13,765 bases of DNA from Christensenella sp964494645 (GTDB lineage: Bacteria > Bacillota > Clostridia > Christensenellales > Christensenellaceae), in contig CAZBSH010000057.1 of the NCBI GenBank assembly GCA_964494645.1, positions 1 through 13,765 on the forward strand. Direction: 5' to 3'. Made by a program: the position numbers and the translations under genes. Below the pieces are notes generated by a model, which ran no database searches, was not told the origin of the DNA, and was given only the letters and a program-made list of their open reading frames with translations. The first letter of the stretch is position 1; the number at the start of each line of letters is the position of its first letter. Below are positions 5,848 to 13,607 of this stretch, one piece after another.

Positions 5848-6748
5848 TCACCGGGAACTGTACGTCGTCTGTCTCTATGCTGAGCCCATTCAAATATTCG
5901 AGCATATTATTTACGCCTGTTGAAAAGCGGATACCCGTCGCCCACAGCGCCTGATATTTTACACCCATTTTTTTGTTCAGCTTCGCATCGCCATAAATAT
6001 TGTCTCCGAGAATCGGGTAACCCGCCGCTTCCATATGCGCACGTTCCTGATTCATATACTGCGTCACCGGCTCAATCTCCAAAAAGCTCAATTTGCCATT
6101 GCTTTTCAAAATATGATAGCGGGTATAGATAGGCACTGCACCACGCGCGTTGTTTTGCGTCACGCGGTATTTTTCGTCACTTTCCTTCACATAGAAATGC
6201 TGGAACTGTCCATCGCCATACTTAGGACATCCCTTGACGACCGCCCGAAAGGTACGCGCAATCCGTCTCTGGCGTGTCGCCTCTCGAACCGCTTCAAAAT
6301 AATCTCCATTCTTCGCAAACATCACCAATCCGCCCGTATAAATATCCAGCTTAAAACAAGGAAAAGGGATCATCCCCAGTTCCTCTGAATATTCCGCATT
6401 GTCCTGCATATAATTGATGACCATAGGGATCAGCTCCGGCGTATTTTTAGGGAGCCCCGTCCCCGCCGCAACGACCGTTCCCGGCTGCTTGTTCAACACG
6501 ATCAGATTTTCATCCTCATACACGATGTCAAGCGTGGGCTGCCTCTCATATTCAATGGGCGCATATATCTCAATGATATCACCGTCCCGTACAGCAAAAT
6601 CCTTTTTGATAAGACTGCCGTTTAACTTGATGTCTCCTGTACGGATCATTTTTTTTAGGTTTGCCGCAGCAAGCTCAGGCACAGATTCCGCCACACATTC
6701 AGTGATACGGAAACCCTCCTGCTCCTTTGCGACTTCAAGCCTGATCAT
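5831..6748 (-). CDS. S4-domain RluA-family protein with diverged active site
   Basis: 305 residues: an S4 RNA-binding domain at about 16-64 (NLKKMIRTGDIKLNG and DGDIIEIY) followed by an RluA-type catalytic domain (IVYEDENLIVLNKQPG). The fold and the catalytic Asp (Asp135) are kept, but conserved surroundings differ. HRLD reads FKLD (132-135); the K-Y-A motif reads ARTFRAVVKG, with Phe167 in place of the usual Tyr; TGRTHQIRVH reads TQYMNQERAH (229-238), keeping the Gln and Arg but losing Gly-Arg-x-His. It may be an active enzyme with altered specificity or an RNA-binding protein with reduced activity. ATG 6746-6748 has AGGGG six bases upstream; the longer in-frame start at 6892 would cross the promoter and neighbouring terminator. 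Own promoter, with two small hairpins in the leader. Confidence 0.88.
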   Translation of the reverse strand: MIRLEVAKEQEGFRITECVAESVPELAAANLKKMIRTGDIKLNGSLIKKDFAVRDGDIIEIYAPIEYERQPTLDIVYEDENLIVLNKQPGTVVAAGTGLPKNTPELIPMVINYMQDNAEYSEELGMIPFPCFKLDIYTGGLVMFAKNGDYFEAVREATRQRRIARTFRAVVKGCPKYGDGQFQHFYVKESDEKYRVTQNNARGAVPIYTRYHILKSNGKLSFLEIEPVTQYMNQERAHMEAAGYPILGDNIYGDAKLNKKMGVKYQALWATGIRFSTGVNNMLEYLNGLSIETDDVQFPVINWDE

Positions 6749-6776
6749 AGATGTCCCCTTTTTTCTATAAATACTT

Positions 6777-6803
6777 CTGATAGATATCAGGTGCAAAATG
6801 CAC
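6777..6803 (-). repeat. Two adjacent inverted repeats in the leader of the S4/RluA gene
   Basis: On the minus strand GTGCA-TTT-TGCAC (6791-6803) is immediately followed by CTGATA-TC-TATCAG (6777-6790). The first lies at or within a base or two of the predicted transcription start near 6804, so it could form a 5'-terminal hairpin in the mRNA. It could alternatively be an operator. Confidence 0.45.
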
Positions 6804-6810
6804 ACTGTAT

Positions 6811-6838
6811 ATTGTATCATTTCCCGTCTGATTTGCAA
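6811..6838 (-). promoter_or_regulatory. Promoter of the S4/RluA gene
   Basis: On the minus strand TTGCAA (6833-6838), 16-base spacer, TACAAT (6811-6816) preceded by TGA (extended -10). It lies just downstream of the terminator of the gdpP-dnaB operon, so this gene is an independent unit. Confidence 0.65.
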
Positions 6839-6858
6839 CGAAAAACTTTCACCTGCAT

Positions 6859-6885
6859 CAAAAAAACCGCCCGCAAGCGGTCTTT
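6859..6885 (-). terminator. Terminator of the yybS-gdpP-rplI-dnaB-GNAT operon
   Basis: On the minus strand a stem of ACCGC / GCGGT (6877-6881 with 6866-6870), extendable by A-T and G-T pairs, with a six-base loop, followed by a seven-T run. It begins seven bases after the acetyltransferase stop codon. Confidence 0.8.
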
Positions 6886-6891
6886 CCTTCA

Positions 6892-7383
6892 TTATTTTTG
6901 CGGGAACAAATCCTCATATCGCAGCTCCTTACCACAACCGCTTTTTAATATCAGGGATTCTTTCGTGACACGCATAGGCACGTGCGGGATATCCGCCTCA
7001 TACACAACCGCGCCGTCCTCCTCAAATCCAAAGTTTTCATAAAACCCTTTGACCCTTTGCTGTGCGTCAAGGCGAATCTGTGAGGGGGCATATTCAAACG
7101 CCTTCACAAGCAACAGGCGCATCATCAAATCGCCCACGCCTTGTCCCCGTTCCTCTTTTATCACACACAACCTGCCAATCCGAAACGTTTTGCCATCATG
7201 ATACAGTCTGCCCGTCCCGATCGGTCGCTCGCCGTCATAGATCACGACATGCATCGCCTGCTCGTCAAACAAATCGAACTCGTCTTCCGGTGCAAACCCC
7301 TGCTCTGCCACAAATACATTTTCACGTACCGCCATCACGTCCGCAAGATCGCCGTTTCCGCAAATCCATTGATTCGTAATCAA
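6892..7383 (-). CDS. GNAT-family N-acetyltransferase, ElaA-like
   Basis: Predicted acetyl-CoA-dependent acetyltransferase; the substrate is unknown. 163 residues. Family marks: VRENVFVAEQGF (19-30), typical of ElaA-like members, RIGRLCVIKEERGQGVGDLMM, in which the RGQGVG loop (79-84) binds the acetyl-CoA pyrophosphate, then LDAQQRVKGFYENFGF (105-120) and the IPHVPM tail (132-137) seen in ElaA relatives. It begins at TTG 7381-7383, which overlaps the dnaB stop as TTGA and has AGGAGG ten bases upstream inside dnaB. It is therefore translationally coupled as the last gene of the operon. The link to replication is probably positional rather than functional. Confidence 0.85.
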   Translation of the reverse strand: MITNQWICGNGDLADVMAVRENVFVAEQGFAPEDEFDLFDEQAMHVVIYDGERPIGTGRLYHDGKTFRIGRLCVIKEERGQGVGDLMMRLLLVKAFEYAPSQIRLDAQQRVKGFYENFGFEEDGAVVYEADIPHVPMRVTKESLILKSGCGKELRYEDLFPQK

Positions 7384-8759
7384 TATTCAGGCGCCTCCTC
7401 GTCGTCATGGATATAATCCGTTTCCAAATATTTGGTATATTCGCCCTGCCATTGCATTGCAATCGCGCCTGTGGGTCCGCTTCTTTGCTTGGCAATGATG
7501 ATACGCGCCTTGCCCGCGTTTTCCGGCGTTTTATCCTCCGGATAATAGTCCTCCCGGTGCAAGAAAATAACTACGTCCGCGTCTTGCTCGATCGCGCCTG
7601 ACTCACGCAAGTCAGAAAGCATAGGATAACGCGTCTTTTTTTCGCGTTTTTCCGACGCACGCGAAAGCTGCGACAGCAGCATGATGGGCACGTTTAATTC
7701 TTTTGCCATAATCTTTAAAGATCTCGTGATCTGCGCGACCTCCTGCTGTCGGCTTTCCGCACGCCCCGTTCCCTGCAATAGCTGCAAATAGTCGATAGCG
7801 ATCAACCCCAGCCCTGATTGTTTTTGCATGCGGCGCGCTTTGGCAAGCATTTCCGTCACGGTGATCGTTGCCGAATCGTCGATATAGATCGGCGCGTTGG
7901 ATAACACCTTCATTGCTTCCGCAAGTTTTGTGATTTCCGTTGCTCCCATTTTTCCCGAACGCGTCAACTGACTGTCAATACGCGCTTCCGAGCATAACAT
8001 TCGCGTCGCCAGCTGATCCGCCGACATTTCCAGTGAAAACACCAAGCACGGTATCTCCTTGACCAGTCCGATGTGCTCGACGATGTTCATCGCAAAACTT
8101 GTTTTACCCATGCCCGGACGACCCGCAACGATGATAAGCTGTGTCCCCTGGAATCCGGACAGCATCTGATCCATATAAGGAAATCCTGTCGGGATCCCCA
8201 TCATGCCGTCCTGCGCCTTCATCGCCTCGCTGATCTTCACATAACTTTCCTGCAAAGCTTCTTTGATATGCACGACCGAGCTATGCGAATTTTTGAGCGC
8301 GATCCGGTAAATCGCGTCGCCCGCGCGCCCGATGATCGCGTCCGCTTCCTCTTCGCCCTTGTAGCTTTCGTCCGCCGCAGTCATACTCGCGTCAATCAGC
8401 TTTCTAAGGGATGACTTTTGCTGAACAATGTTGATATAATGCTTTAAATTCGCAACGGAAGGCACTACTGTCGTAAGCTGCGATAAATATTCCATACCGC
8501 CCATACGCATTTTTCCGATCTGCTCAAGCTTCTGGCTTACCGTAACAAGATCAACAGACACGCCATTTCCCATCAGCTCGCTCATCACACGAAAAACATC
8601 CCTGTGCTGCTGCTGATAAAAATCCTCTTCCCGCAGGGCTTCCATTGCCTCGTATACACATTTTTCATTGAGAAGCATGCTCCCCAAAATGGATTGCTCC
8701 GCCTCCAAATTATTGGGCGGTATCCTGTTTCCCGCAATCGCGGGACGCCCTTCAGCCAT
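7380..8759 (-). CDS. dnaB: Replicative DNA helicase DnaB (DnaC in Bacillus nomenclature)
   Basis: Hexameric 5'-3' helicase that unwinds DNA at the replication fork and contacts primase. 459 residues, normal length, with no intein insertion. The N-terminal helical domain spans about 14-110 (PPNNLEAEQSILGSML), then a linker and the RecA-like motor from about 185. Walker A is GRPGMGKT (213-220), the catalytic Glu is in FSLEMS (Glu244), Walker B is LIAIDYLQLL (Asp323), followed by LLSQLSRASEKR and DLRESGAIEQDADVV, both highly conserved. ATG 8757-8759 overlaps the rplI stop by eight bases, so translation is likely coupled; the Shine-Dalgarno is weak. The rplI-dnaB pairing is conserved in Firmicutes. 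Confidence 0.97.
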   Translation of the reverse strand: MAEGRPAIAGNRIPPNNLEAEQSILGSMLLNEKCVYEAMEALREEDFYQQQHRDVFRVMSELMGNGVSVDLVTVSQKLEQIGKMRMGGMEYLSQLTTVVPSVANLKHYINIVQQKSSLRKLIDASMTAADESYKGEEEADAIIGRAGDAIYRIALKNSHSSVVHIKEALQESYVKISEAMKAQDGMMGIPTGFPYMDQMLSGFQGTQLIIVAGRPGMGKTSFAMNIVEHIGLVKEIPCLVFSLEMSADQLATRMLCSEARIDSQLTRSGKMGATEITKLAEAMKVLSNAPIYIDDSATITVTEMLAKARRMQKQSGLGLIAIDYLQLLQGTGRAESRQQEVAQITRSLKIMAKELNVPIMLLSQLSRASEKREKKTRYPMLSDLRESGAIEQDADVVIFLHREDYYPEDKTPENAGKARIIIAKQRSGPTGAIAMQWQGEYTKYLETDYIHDDEEAPEY

Positions 8760-9195
8760 CGACCACCACTACCTTTATCTTTGTACTTACTTCCGCGTAT
8801 ACCTTCACGGAAACATCATATTCTCCCAATTCTTTGATGTTAGGCACATTCACTTTCTTTTTATCGATCTCGATGCCCATCACCTTTGACAGCTCCGCCG
8901 CTACCTCCTTGGCAGTGATCGCGCCAAAAAGCCTGCCGCCTTCCCCGTGCTTTGCCGGAATTGTCAATGTCATACCGGATATCTTGTCCGCCAGCTCTTT
9001 CGCGTCCTGCTTTTCCACAGCCTTTTTATGCTTTTCGGCCGCCAACGCGATAGTCGCGGCATTCAGATTCTGTGCCGTCGCTTGGCTTGCCAGTTTCTTT
9101 GGAAACAAAAAGTTGCGCGCATACCCATCGCTTACATTCACGATCTCCCCCGCTTTTCCTTTTCCTGCCACATCTTGATTTAAAATTACTTTCAT
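8752..9195 (-). CDS. rplI: 50S ribosomal protein L9
   Basis: Large-subunit protein bound to 23S rRNA domain V through its N-terminal domain, with an extended helix and a second globular domain. 147 residues, the usual size. MKVILNQDVAGKGKAGEIVNV is the standard L9 opening, followed by SDGYARNFLFPK; the C-terminal domain contains GGRLFGAIT and the IPNIKELGEY-like segment. ATG 9193-9195 has AAGGAG nine bases upstream, located within the end of gdpP, whose stop lies three bases before the start. The Ala/Lys-rich connecting helix (about 42-72) is as expected. Confidence 0.97.
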   Translation of the reverse strand: MKVILNQDVAGKGKAGEIVNVSDGYARNFLFPKKLASQATAQNLNAATIALAAEKHKKAVEKQDAKELADKISGMTLTIPAKHGEGGRLFGAITAKEVAAELSKVMGIEIDKKKVNVPNIKELGEYDVSVKVYAEVSTKIKVVVVDG

Positions 9196-9198
9196 TGC

Positions 9199-11157
9199 TC
9201 AGCTCTCCTTCTTGTATTCTTCTATTGCTTCTTTCAGCTCAACTACGACCTGTTTTTTATCCATTCCTCTGATCTGTGCGCCTGCGATGGTTGCATGACC
9301 TCCGCCTCCCAGCTTTTCCAAAATACGCTGTACGTTGATCCCGCCGATCGAACGTCCTGAAACCAAGATCACCCCGTTTTGCTCACACAATACAAACGAA
9401 GCGCTAAGACCCCGGATGCCAATCAGTGAATCAGCTGCCTGCGCCGCCAAAAGCTGCGGGTTTTTCGCATCGTCCGGACACCACGATATTGCGATGCCGT
9501 CCGGCAAAATATCCGCCCCTTGCACAACCTTCGCGCGCGCGTTGAACGTCTCCAAATCGTCCTGAAACAAATGTCTGATCGTCGTCGTATCCGCACCGAG
9601 CTTCCGTAAATAAGAAGCCGCTTCAAACGTGCGTACGCCCGTCTTGAATGAAAACCCCTTGGTATCGATTGTGATCCCTGCCAGCAGCGACTCCACCTCG
9701 AGCGGTTTGATGTGCATCTTATCCGCAAAATATTGCAGAATTTCCGTAACCATCTCCGCTGTCGAAGAGGCATATGGCTCGTGCAGATAAAGCGTCGGAT
9801 TTTCGATATGATCCGTTCCGCGCAAATGATGGTCAATGACCACCAGCGTGTCCGCCTTTTCAAGCAGCGCAGGCGCAAGCGCAAAATCCGCGATCTGCGT
9901 GTCAACGACGATAAGCATAGTCTTATTGTCCATCATTGAAACAGCGTCCTGCGGCGTTACCAACAGTCCCTTATACTCCGGATCCCGATGGATCTCGTCC
10001 ACCAAGCCCTGTATCGCGGCATTTGGCTTATCGAGAACGATATACGCCTTCTTTTCCACCTTGCGCGCACACGCCAGAAGTCCCATTGCCGCACCCATGC
10101 AATCAAGATCGGGCACCGTATGCCCCATAATCATGATCTTGTCACATTGCTCCATCATATTTTTAAGCGCATGCGCGAACATACGTGATTTCACGCGCGT
10201 TCTTTTTTCCATGCCCTGCTGCGTCCCGCCATAAAATTTATAGCCCGCTTCTTCTTTAATTACAGCTTGGTCACCGCCCCTCGCAAGCGCAAGCTCCAGT
10301 GCCGCTGCGGCATTGTTGTTTGCCTCCTCCGGCGACATCCCCACGCCCGTTCCGATGCTGATTGTCGGATGGAATGCGTCATTTCCCGTTCTAATTTTGC
10401 GCATCTCATTCAAAATATCAAACTTGCTCTGCATCAGCGAAGACAAAAACCGTCTTTCAAATACAACAATAAATTTATCACGATCATACTTCTGATATGC
10501 ACCGTGTATATTTTTCGCATTTTTAAAGATTACACGCTCGATCTCTGCGCCAATCTCCGCATGGTTGCTTTGTTCCGTCCCCCGCAGCAGATCACCATAG
10601 TTATCCACCTGTATATGGCAGATCGTTGTGGTCGATGCTTTTGAAAGCGCAGAAGCTTCATATGTCTTTTCCAGATCGATCAGGCGATGGATCGTATACT
10701 CTTTATCGCCCCACTGACAGCCGATCGTTTCCTTGTAGTATACTTTGCCATGGATTTTTACCTTTTTATCCTTTTCCGGTTTATTGAGCTGCGGAAAGAC
10801 GCGAAAAATATTTTTTCCTTCACAGTGCATCCCCGCCAGCATAAAAAACGCCGGATTATGCCAGCCGATCACACCGCCCTGCTTTGTGATTGCCGTAGGG
10901 ATCGTGACAGCGTTCACATATTTATCGATGCGTTCCGAGCACGTGGTAAGAATTTGTGCCGCCGTATAAAACCACCGCTGTTTGTTCATCGTCGTAATCA
11001 TAAAATACAATACGGCAACGACGAAAACGACCACTAAAATAGCCATGCGCAAGTATGTTTGTTGTATCAGCAATAACACAAATACAACCGCTGCCAGCAG
11101 CACGAGAAAGACCACCAATTCATTTGAAACATAACTGATCTTTGTTTTTTCTTTCAT
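9199..11157 (-). CDS. gdpP: GdpP-type cyclic-di-AMP phosphodiesterase (YybT)
   Basis: Membrane-bound DHH-DHHA1 phosphodiesterase that hydrolyses cyclic-di-AMP, a messenger controlling potassium and osmolyte balance, cell-wall stress and beta-lactam tolerance in Firmicutes. 652 residues. Two membrane segments (about 13-31 and 37-55), a degenerate PAS-like region (about 80-160), and a degenerate GGDEF domain (about 175-300; the signature position reads YDRDKF). The DHH domain keeps the whole metal set: GHTVPDLD (His346, Asp350, Asp352), VVDTQ (Asp419), IDHH (Asp442-His444), GITIDTKGF (Asp498). DHHA1 ends with GGGGHATIAGAQI (617-629). ATG 11155-11157 is one base from the yybS stop. Nothing suggests loss of activity. 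Confidence 0.96.
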   Translation of the reverse strand: MKEKTKISYVSNELVVFLVLLAAVVFVLLLIQQTYLRMAILVVVFVVAVLYFMITTMNKQRWFYTAAQILTTCSERIDKYVNAVTIPTAITKQGGVIGWHNPAFFMLAGMHCEGKNIFRVFPQLNKPEKDKKVKIHGKVYYKETIGCQWGDKEYTIHRLIDLEKTYEASALSKASTTTICHIQVDNYGDLLRGTEQSNHAEIGAEIERVIFKNAKNIHGAYQKYDRDKFIVVFERRFLSSLMQSKFDILNEMRKIRTGNDAFHPTISIGTGVGMSPEEANNNAAAALELALARGGDQAVIKEEAGYKFYGGTQQGMEKRTRVKSRMFAHALKNMMEQCDKIMIMGHTVPDLDCMGAAMGLLACARKVEKKAYIVLDKPNAAIQGLVDEIHRDPEYKGLLVTPQDAVSMMDNKTMLIVVDTQIADFALAPALLEKADTLVVIDHHLRGTDHIENPTLYLHEPYASSTAEMVTEILQYFADKMHIKPLEVESLLAGITIDTKGFSFKTGVRTFEAASYLRKLGADTTTIRHLFQDDLETFNARAKVVQGADILPDGIAISWCPDDAKNPQLLAAQAADSLIGIRGLSASFVLCEQNGVILVSGRSIGGINVQRILEKLGGGGHATIAGAQIRGMDKKQVVVELKEAIEEYKKES

Positions 11158-11158
11158 G

Positions 11159-12190
11159 TCACACCTGCTGCGTCCAGTCTCTTTTACGGAATTTCACGAT
11201 CTGCTCAAAAAATCCGATCCACATAAAGATGTTTAAACCAAACAACATCAAAATCAAGAATATAATAACAATAATCGCGATCCTGCCCGAAGCGGAATCC
11301 AGCTTTTTCTTAAGCAACCAGTCTGTAAAGGCCATACCCTGCATCATATAGGTAACGCTGAAAAATCCCATGATAATGGCGTAGACCAAATTAAAATTGC
11401 GCCAGCCAAGCGTCATTCCCAAAAAGGCGACAATAAGCGCAACAAGAGACCACGTGCCGTATTTCGCCGGAAGTGCCAACTGCGAAAACGTCGGTACGCG
11501 TCCGACCTCCAACCCCTGCTTCTTCACAATCGCGCGTGGAATCACGTAGTTCAGCAACCCAAAAAGCGCCACACAAAACATTGCGACCTGCGGTACGAGC
11601 ATAGCAAGCTGTACCGTAAACGTTTGCATCAGACCCGTCACCGCTACGTCGATCGGCGTATTCATTGCCGCCGCCAGATCAAGAGACTGCGTTCCATTCA
11701 AAAGCGCATTGTAGGTCGTATAATAGAGCTTGGAAAATTCCGGATTTGCATGCAAAAACGTTTCGAGGTGATTAAGCAACAGCGTCATCAGATCCGTACC
11801 GTACAACAATTGTGTCAGTAATATCAGCAGCCCCAGCGATGCCAGCAATGCCGCACAGGAAATCAGAGTACTGTAATAAAAGGACATACGCTTTTTGATG
11901 ACGTATGTCATTACGACCGTGATCGGAAGCGAACACACCACCATCACAAGAGCAATATTGATACCCGCAAACAGCCACACCAAAATACCGCTTGCAATAA
12001 CGCTCAAGACACCAATGACCTGTGAAGAGCGCGCACCCGCAACAATAAACGCCATAGGTACAAATAAGGATACCAAAATAAGTATGATCCAGTTGCTCAG
12101 CGCACCCGCAGCCATAAGCGCGACAGCCGTGCCAATACACGCCAGCATGCACCACAATTTTTCGTACTTTTCTTCCGATATATCCGCCAC
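11159..12190 (-). CDS. yybS: DUF2232 (YybS) multispanning membrane protein
   Basis: Polytopic inner-membrane protein of unknown function, recognised by its hydrophobic profile and its place directly before gdpP-rplI-dnaB, as in Bacillus. 343 residues with about eight hydrophobic segments and a short cytoplasmic N-terminus (VADISEEKYEKLW). The central loop NHLETFLHANPEFSKLYY and the later RVPTFSQLALPAKYGTWSLV segment resemble the family. GTG 12188-12190 is chosen because AGAAGG lies seven bases upstream. The longer in-frame start at 12283 overlaps the -35 box and an internal ATG overlaps the -10, so neither can be in the main transcript. First gene of the operon. Confidence 0.85.
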   Translation of the reverse strand: MADISEEKYEKLWCMLACIGTAVALMAAGALSNWIILILVSLFVPMAFIVAGARSSQVIGVLSVIASGILVWLFAGINIALVMVVCSLPITVVMTYVIKKRMSFYYSTLISCAALLASLGLLILLTQLLYGTDLMTLLLNHLETFLHANPEFSKLYYTTYNALLNGTQSLDLAAAMNTPIDVAVTGLMQTFTVQLAMLVPQVAMFCVALFGLLNYVIPRAIVKKQGLEVGRVPTFSQLALPAKYGTWSLVALIVAFLGMTLGWRNFNLVYAIIMGFFSVTYMMQGMAFTDWLLKKKLDSASGRIAIIVIIFLILMLFGLNIFMWIGFFEQIVKFRKRDWTQQV

Positions 12191-12251
12191 TTTTAAACCT
12201 TCTTTACCATGCGCAAGGCATATTTCCCCATAATAGTTACGTGTACTCTTT

Positions 12252-12280
12252 ATCATATATTTTTTTGACCGGATAGTCAA
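12252..12280 (-). promoter_or_regulatory. Sigma-A promoter of the yybS-gdpP-rplI-dnaB-GNAT operon
   Basis: On the minus strand TTGACT (12275-12280), 17-base spacer, TATGAT (12252-12257); each box is five of six to consensus. Start near 12245, leader about 55 bases. Confidence 0.75.
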
Positions 12281-12289
12281 CACCGGTCA
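12266..12289. promoter_or_regulatory. Inverted repeat around the -35 box (candidate operator)
   Basis: Perfect dyad TGACCGG-N10-CCGGTCA (arms 12266-12272 and 12283-12289). The promoter's TTGACT hexamer (12275-12280) sits in the ten-base centre. In neither direction does a T-run follow the stem, so it is not a terminator; the position is that of a repressor or activator site. Confidence 0.5.
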
Positions 12290-12298
12290 GGACGGATA

Positions 12299-13591
12299 TT
12301 ATACTGCTTTGCGGTTCGAAAACAAAGACATATCGTGGTCGAGAAGCTGATCGTAAACGGGGCGCGCGCGCAAAAGTTTTGCCGTGAGATATGCCGCCAA
12401 CGTTGTAATAATGAGAGGCAAAAACTGATCGTATGCCGCTGTCATTTCGCACACCAACACAATGCCGGTGAGCGGCGCGCGCACGATCGCCCCAAACAAC
12501 CCCGCCATTGCAAATATCATAAAGTTATGCGTCAGCGCAGCGGGTAACCCCAATACTTCCGCACCAAACAACCCAAAAGCGTTTCCCAATAACGCCCCCA
12601 TCACAAGCATAGGCATCAATATCCCGCCGGGCACGCCGGAAGAAAAGCTGAATACCGAAAAAACAAATTTAGCCGCAAGCAAAAGAAGTAAAACCACAAG
12701 CGCATATTTTACCTCTGCAATCTGCTCCACAAGCGGTGTGCCACCCCCAAGAACAGCAGGTAACACAAACGCAAGTATCCCTGCTGCAATAAACGGAAAT
12801 ATAATGCGGTATTGCGATGGGATCTTATTCATCCGCTCATACATGTGCTGTGTGTTGCGTACCGCTGTATTATAAAGCGCGCCCATCGACCCCAGCAAAA
12901 CGCCAAGCAACACAAGTGTCCAATAAGCATTCAGCGGAACACTTTGCTCAAGAGTGATCGAAAAAATAGGCGCGCCTCCAAGCAGCAGCCGCGTCACAAC
13001 GCCGGATGCTGCGCACGCCGCAATGGACGTGTATAGTATCCTAGCCGAAAAACTCTTGTGCACTTCCTCAAGCGCAAACAATATCCCCGCCAACGGTGCG
13101 CCAAAAGCAGCGGCAAGCCCTGCGGCGCCACCCCCCGTCATCAGAAGTTTCTTTTCTTCTTCGTCCCCGCGCCGCGAAATCCTTTTTCCAACGACCGCTC
13201 CCATTTGTATACAAGGACCTTCTCTTCCGAGTGAAAGCCCCGCCCCCAGCGAGAGCAACCCACCTGCAAATTTACACGCGAGCACCTTCAGCGGATTTTG
13301 CGAAAAAATACCTTTGAGTTCCCCTTCCAACTGCGGTATCCCGCTCCCGGAGATCATCGGCTCCCATTTTAAAAGGCGAGCCACCAGGAATGCCGCCATC
13401 AAAACAGCAGCAAACCAAAGTACCGCCGCCCACATTTGCGTATGCGCAATCGCAACCAATTTTTGCGCAACCAAAAAAACCTGCGTAACACATACGCGAA
13501 ACGCAACGGTAATCGCGCCGGCGACCGCGCCAACAAGCAAGCTTTTTAAAACAATATGCTGTTTTTTTGTGTCTTCCCCCGGATTTTTCAT
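12299..13591 (-). CDS. ClC-family chloride/proton antiporter
   Basis: Membrane anion transporter of the ClC family. 430 residues from ATG 13589-13591. Selectivity-filter motifs are present: GSGIPQLEG (82-90, with Ser83), GREGPCIQMG (122-131) and GVPGGILMPML. The gating Glu of GREGP (Glu124) and the inner proton Glu of the ILFALEEVHKSF segment (Glu176, equivalent to Glu203 of E. coli ClcA) are both kept, which points to an H+-coupled antiporter rather than a channel. No C-terminal CBS or TrkA_C domain follows; the protein ends soon after RPVYDQLLDHDMS. The in-frame TTG at 13636 was rejected as a start because it lies in the rpmA terminator. The Shine-Dalgarno is poor, so expression may be low or regulated. 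It is upstream of yybS but separated by a promoter. Confidence 0.93.
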   Translation of the reverse strand: MKNPGEDTKKQHIVLKSLLVGAVAGAITVAFRVCVTQVFLVAQKLVAIAHTQMWAAVLWFAAVLMAAFLVARLLKWEPMISGSGIPQLEGELKGIFSQNPLKVLACKFAGGLLSLGAGLSLGREGPCIQMGAVVGKRISRRGDEEEKKLLMTGGGAAGLAAAFGAPLAGILFALEEVHKSFSARILYTSIAACAASGVVTRLLLGGAPIFSITLEQSVPLNAYWTLVLLGVLLGSMGALYNTAVRNTQHMYERMNKIPSQYRIIFPFIAAGILAFVLPAVLGGGTPLVEQIAEVKYALVVLLLLLAAKFVFSVFSFSSGVPGGILMPMLVMGALLGNAFGLFGAEVLGLPAALTHNFMIFAMAGLFGAIVRAPLTGIVLVCEMTAAYDQFLPLIITTLAAYLTAKLLRARPVYDQLLDHDMSLFSNRKAV

Positions 13592-13607
13592 GATATGTGT
13601 ATACCCA

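Noticed and set aside
7380..8759. Intein in dnaB
   Set aside because: The protein is the normal 459 residues and Walker A through Walker B are uninterrupted.
9423..9905. Minus-strand 160-codon frame overlapping gdpP
   Set aside because: It is an alternate frame of gdpP with an Arg/Trp/Cys-rich composition; gdpP in the main frame carries all DHH motifs.
13571..13591. Six-codon open frame (MGIHIS) whose stop overlaps the ClC start
   Set aside because: It could be a coupling leader, but it has no good ribosome site and such a short frame is likely chance.
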